From Brachyspira sp. CAG:484 (GTDB lineage: Bacteria; Cyanobacteriota; Vampirovibrionia; Gastranaerophilales; Gastranaerophilaceae), in assembly GCA_000431315.1 (NCBI GenBank), contig HF989736.1, positions 53,874-117,873 of the forward strand: a stretch of DNA of 64,000 nt. Direction: 5' to 3'. This document shows, in pieces, positions 62,147 through 64,000 of this stretch; positions within the stretch are counted from its first letter, which is position 1; each line of letters opens with the position of its first letter. Below the pieces are notes generated by a model. That model was not told the origin of the DNA, ran no database searches, and was given only the letters and a program-made list of their open reading frames with translations. The translations under genes and the position numbers were made by a program.

Positions 62147-62824
62147 ATGAGGAACACTATTAAGGCATTTACGCTGGCTGAAGTATTAATAACACTGGGA
62201 ATAATTGGTGTGGTGTCAGCTATGACACTGCCAACACTGATAAATTCCTATAAAAAACAGCAGACAGTTACACATTTGCAGAAGGTTTATACAAGTTTAA
62301 ATCAAGCTCTCAGACTTGCTGAAGCTGAATATGGACCTTATGAATACTGGGAAATTCCAACTATAGGAAGTGATGCTCATAATTATTATGAGAAATACTG
62401 GTATCCGTCTTTTAAAATATTAAAATCCTGTGAAACATATTCACAATGCGGTTATAAATCAAATTTCCCATGGCTTTATCTTAATGGCAGTCCATCAGGT
62501 ACAACTTTTGCTGCAAATAATAGACGTGTTCCATTTATATTAAGTGATGGAACTTTAGTTTCTATTTCTATAGCTGGAGGAGATGAGCTGGTTCAGTCTA
62601 GTGTTATTATCGTAGATTTAAATGGAAATAAGCTGCCAAATAAATATGGTATTGATGTCTTTATTTTTAGTAGAGTTAATGGTAAGGGCATTTTACCGAG
62701 CGGTTATACATTGTCAAATGACGATATTAATGAAAATTGTTCGAATTCAGGTACAGGTGACTACTGTGCGGCAAAGATTATTTCTGACGGCTGGCAGATA
62801 GGTAAAGATTACCCTTGGAAGTAG
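62147..62824 (+). CDS. Pseudopilin-like protein
   Basis: The 225 residues start with a prepilin leader (A-F-T-L-A-E-V-L-I-T-L-G-I-I-G-V-V-S-A-M, with Glu +5). The mature part contains L-N-Q-A-L-R-L-A-E-A-E-Y-G, a Cys pair (S-C-E-T-Y-S-Q-C-G), a central strand V-P-F-I-L-S-D-G-T and later C-S-N-S-G-T-G-D-Y-C. The layout is like a minor-pilin family of this lineage. GAAAGG precedes the ATG. Other pseudopilins in this window (4-10 kb) are not close relatives beyond the leader. Confidence 0.85.
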   Translation: MRNTIKAFTLAEVLITLGIIGVVSAMTLPTLINSYKKQQTVTHLQKVYTSLNQALRLAEAEYGPYEYWEIPTIGSDAHNYYEKYWYPSFKILKSCETYSQCGYKSNFPWLYLNGSPSGTTFAANNRRVPFILSDGTLVSISIAGGDELVQSSVIIVDLNGNKLPNKYGIDVFIFSRVNGKGILPSGYTLSNDDINENCSNSGTGDYCAAKIISDGWQIGKDYPWK

Positions 62825-62920
62825 ATATTAAAGATTGTAACAGAATTTTCTCTGACTGAAATTCTATGCTGGTTAAATTTTTTATGTAATTGAGAGCAAA
62901 TATTTTAATAAGAGGTCAAG

Positions 62921-63115
62921 ATGTTGGATTCAATTAAGGCGATACAAGCTCAACAACTGTATCGCGTCCAGCCGGTAAGCTTTAATGAAGGCTCAAGCGG
63001 CAGACAACAAAAGAATTCCGAGGTTAACTTCTTTACAAATGGCGCTTATAACTTAAACAGACCGTCAGTTGAAGGAAGTCCGACCATAGGACGTTCTTTA
63101 GATTTATTAGCTTAA
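62921..63115 (+). CDS. Small F-x-G-type protein 1
   Basis: The 64-residue protein has an N-terminal amphipathic helix (MLDSIKAIQAQQ), then V-Q-P-V-S-F-N-E-G, a polar segment, and R-P-S-V-E-G-S near a C-terminal L-D-L-L. AAGAGG precedes the ATG. It shares layout with the next gene: helix, Q-P-[VI]-x-F-x-x-G, N-x-F, P-x-[VI]-x-G-S, L-D-L. The function is unknown. It may be an export or interaction tag-bearing peptide. Confidence 0.65.
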   Translation: MLDSIKAIQAQQLYRVQPVSFNEGSSGRQQKNSEVNFFTNGAYNLNRPSVEGSPTIGRSLDLLA

Positions 63116-63206
63116 TATTTCTTAATAATGCTGAAATTTATGGCAATTATTCCATCCCTTTTTACTTTATAATAGTATAGGGATTAATTATATTGGGGAT
63201 AAAATA

Positions 63207-63407
63207 ATGGTAATTTCAGCAGCACAAGCAGTTAATTTTTTAAGAACCCAGCCGATAAACTTTTTGGGTGCGCAAAAAGCAGAACAGGCAAAGTCAAACC
63301 CTTTTATGTCACAGGCCTTTAGCGCGGCAAATTCGCCATATCATCTTGAGCATCCAAAAATCGCAGGTTCAGAAGTATTGGCAAAACATTTGGACTTAGT
63401 TGGATAA
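63207..63407 (+). CDS. Small F-x-G-type protein 2
   Basis: The 66-residue protein is a relative of its upstream neighbour: I-S-A-A-Q-A-V-N-F-L helix, T-Q-P-I-N-F-L-G, N-P-F-M, H-P-K-I-A-G-S and a final L-D-L-V-G. GGGGATAAAATA precedes the ATG, and TATAAT (about 63169-63174) is upstream. No membrane segment or signal peptide is present. The function is unknown. Confidence 0.7.
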   Translation: MVISAAQAVNFLRTQPINFLGAQKAEQAKSNPFMSQAFSAANSPYHLEHPKIAGSEVLAKHLDLVG

Positions 63408-63444
63408 AAAACTAAATAAAAAGCAATCTCGAATAAATTAAAAC

Positions 63445-63467
63445 ACAGCCGTTTTTTAAACGGCTGT
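63445..63467 (+). terminator. Hairpin terminator, weak T run
   Basis: A 10-bp stem (ACAGCCGTTT with AAACGGCTGT) has a 3-base loop and a poor T run. It follows the small F-x-G-type gene. Confidence 0.55.
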
Positions 63468-63514
63468 TGTAGTATTTGATAGCAGACTCCCGCAGATGCG
63501 ATGGTCTGTTCAGA

Positions 63515-63676
63515 TTAAAGTAAAAAGAAGTTATTTTTTGTATTTGTAGAATAGATTAATCGTGTAGCTTTGAATTGAGGTTCAAAGGAATAAATTTTTC
63601 CTTCCGGTTTTTTTCTAAATGCGCATAAACCTACAATTTTGTCGTCATCTTTAAAAAGTTTTTTAAACAATTCCAT
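63515..63676 (-). CDS. Small protein of unknown function, 53 residues
   Basis: Found by hand on the minus strand. ATG at 63676 is preceded by AAGGA with 8 bases between, then 53 codons and TAA. It starts M-E-L-F-K-K-L-F-K-D-D-D-K, has one Cys (V-G-L-C-A-F) and ends N-T-K-N-N-F-F-L-L. It is mostly beta and charged, with no membrane helix. No family is recognised, but the ribosome site and composition support a real gene. Confidence 0.65.
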   Translation of the reverse strand: MELFKKLFKDDDKIVGLCAFRKKPEGKIYSFEPQFKATRLIYSTNTKNNFFLL

Positions 63677-63757
63677 ATACACATCCTTCTTTTTATCTTT
63701 TTAGTGTATAATGTATTTAATGGTATATTGTTAAAAGTCAACATAAGGAGAAATATT

Positions 63758-63961
63758 ATGGCAGGAAAAGTGACAAAAGAAATGAATATTATGGATATAG
63801 TTCAAGCTTACCCTCAGAGCATTGAAGTATTTCAAAGATATGGTTTAGGCTGTATTGGCTGTGCAGCAGCAAGATTTGAAAATCTTGAAGCTGGTGCTAA
63901 GGTTCATGGATTTGATCCTGACGCAATGGTAGCTGATATTAATGCTTTAATAGAAGAATAA
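63758..63961 (+). CDS. DUF1858 (redox-disulfide) protein
   Basis: The start at 63758 (TAAGGAG upstream) is preferred over an in-frame ATG at 63704. The 67-residue protein is a DUF1858-type helical bundle with C-I-G-C in the centre (G-L-G-C-I-G-C-A-A-A-R-F-E-N-L-E), the redox-pair site of proteins associated with hybrid-cluster proteins, and a G-F-D-P-D-A-M end. AT-rich DNA with no further gene follows to the window end. Confidence 0.9.
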   Translation: MAGKVTKEMNIMDIVQAYPQSIEVFQRYGLGCIGCAAARFENLEAGAKVHGFDPDAMVADINALIEE

Positions 63962-64000
63962 TTAATTTTATATAGAAGAGGCGGTAAAGTTTAACTTTAC

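Overview
The window is AT-rich bacterial chromosome with a Gram-negative-type envelope toolkit: two-partner secretion, TolC, an MCE/MlaD protein, TonB-like proteins and many prepilin-like proteins. Short proteins and N-termini carrying an F-x-G motif, the pseudopilin-rich content, a complete serine pathway and thiG fit an uncultured Gastranaerophilales-like member of the Vampirovibrionia (Melainabacteria, Cyanobacteriota). This placement is inferred from gene style; no rRNA is present to confirm it.

Layout. 1-4.1 kb: a ferritin-like protein (cut by the window edge), a DMT exporter, a small holin-IV-like membrane protein, an unlisted 44-residue membrane protein and an NhaD/ArsB-type ion transporter. 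4.1-10 kb: a pseudopilin locus. Three minus-strand genes fuse a prepilin leader to a glycine-rich domain ending in a V/I-I-W motif; a fourth, short pseudopilin ends the operon and a fifth diverges from it. 10-20 kb: a membrane-fusion protein, a SIMPL protein, gdhA, and a tight minus-strand envelope operon (VirB10-like secreted protein, FHA-like multi-pass protein, two TonB-like proteins, MlaD protein), with a divergent von Willebrand A protein. 20-26.7 kb: an orphan TPS exoprotein built of about 14 repeats, a Zn/Cd P-type ATPase with its ArsR-type repressor and three operators, and a sugar acetyltransferase. 27-34.7 kb: an AAA+ ATPase with an 11-C tract, a double CDGSH protein, a phage-head-like protein, a uridine-kinase-like protein, cutA, and a four-gene operon (YkgJ cluster protein, hydrolase, DUF4186, YbaK). 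34.7-52.6 kb: a 5,280-residue TPS exoprotein ending in a PilZ domain, with its divergent TpsB transporter. 52.6-60 kb: a second acetyltransferase, TolC, serB-serA-aminotransferase, and a protein-kinase-like protein. 60-64 kb: tRNA-Ser(GCU), thiG, a BFN protein, an XRE regulator with a strong palindromic operator, a pseudopilin, two related small F-x-G proteins, an unlisted 53-residue protein and a DUF1858 protein.

How it works together. Surface biology dominates: two TPS exoproteins, one matching TpsB, a stand-alone secreted protein resembling the TpsB N-terminus, and pseudopilins with phage-tail-like glycine-rich heads. The strongest novelty candidates are the PilZ domain on the giant exoprotein, the glycine-rich pseudopilin family, homopolymeric G/C tracts in two coding regions suggesting phase variation, the F-x-G motif shared by unrelated proteins, and several promoters placed so that the mRNA would be leaderless.
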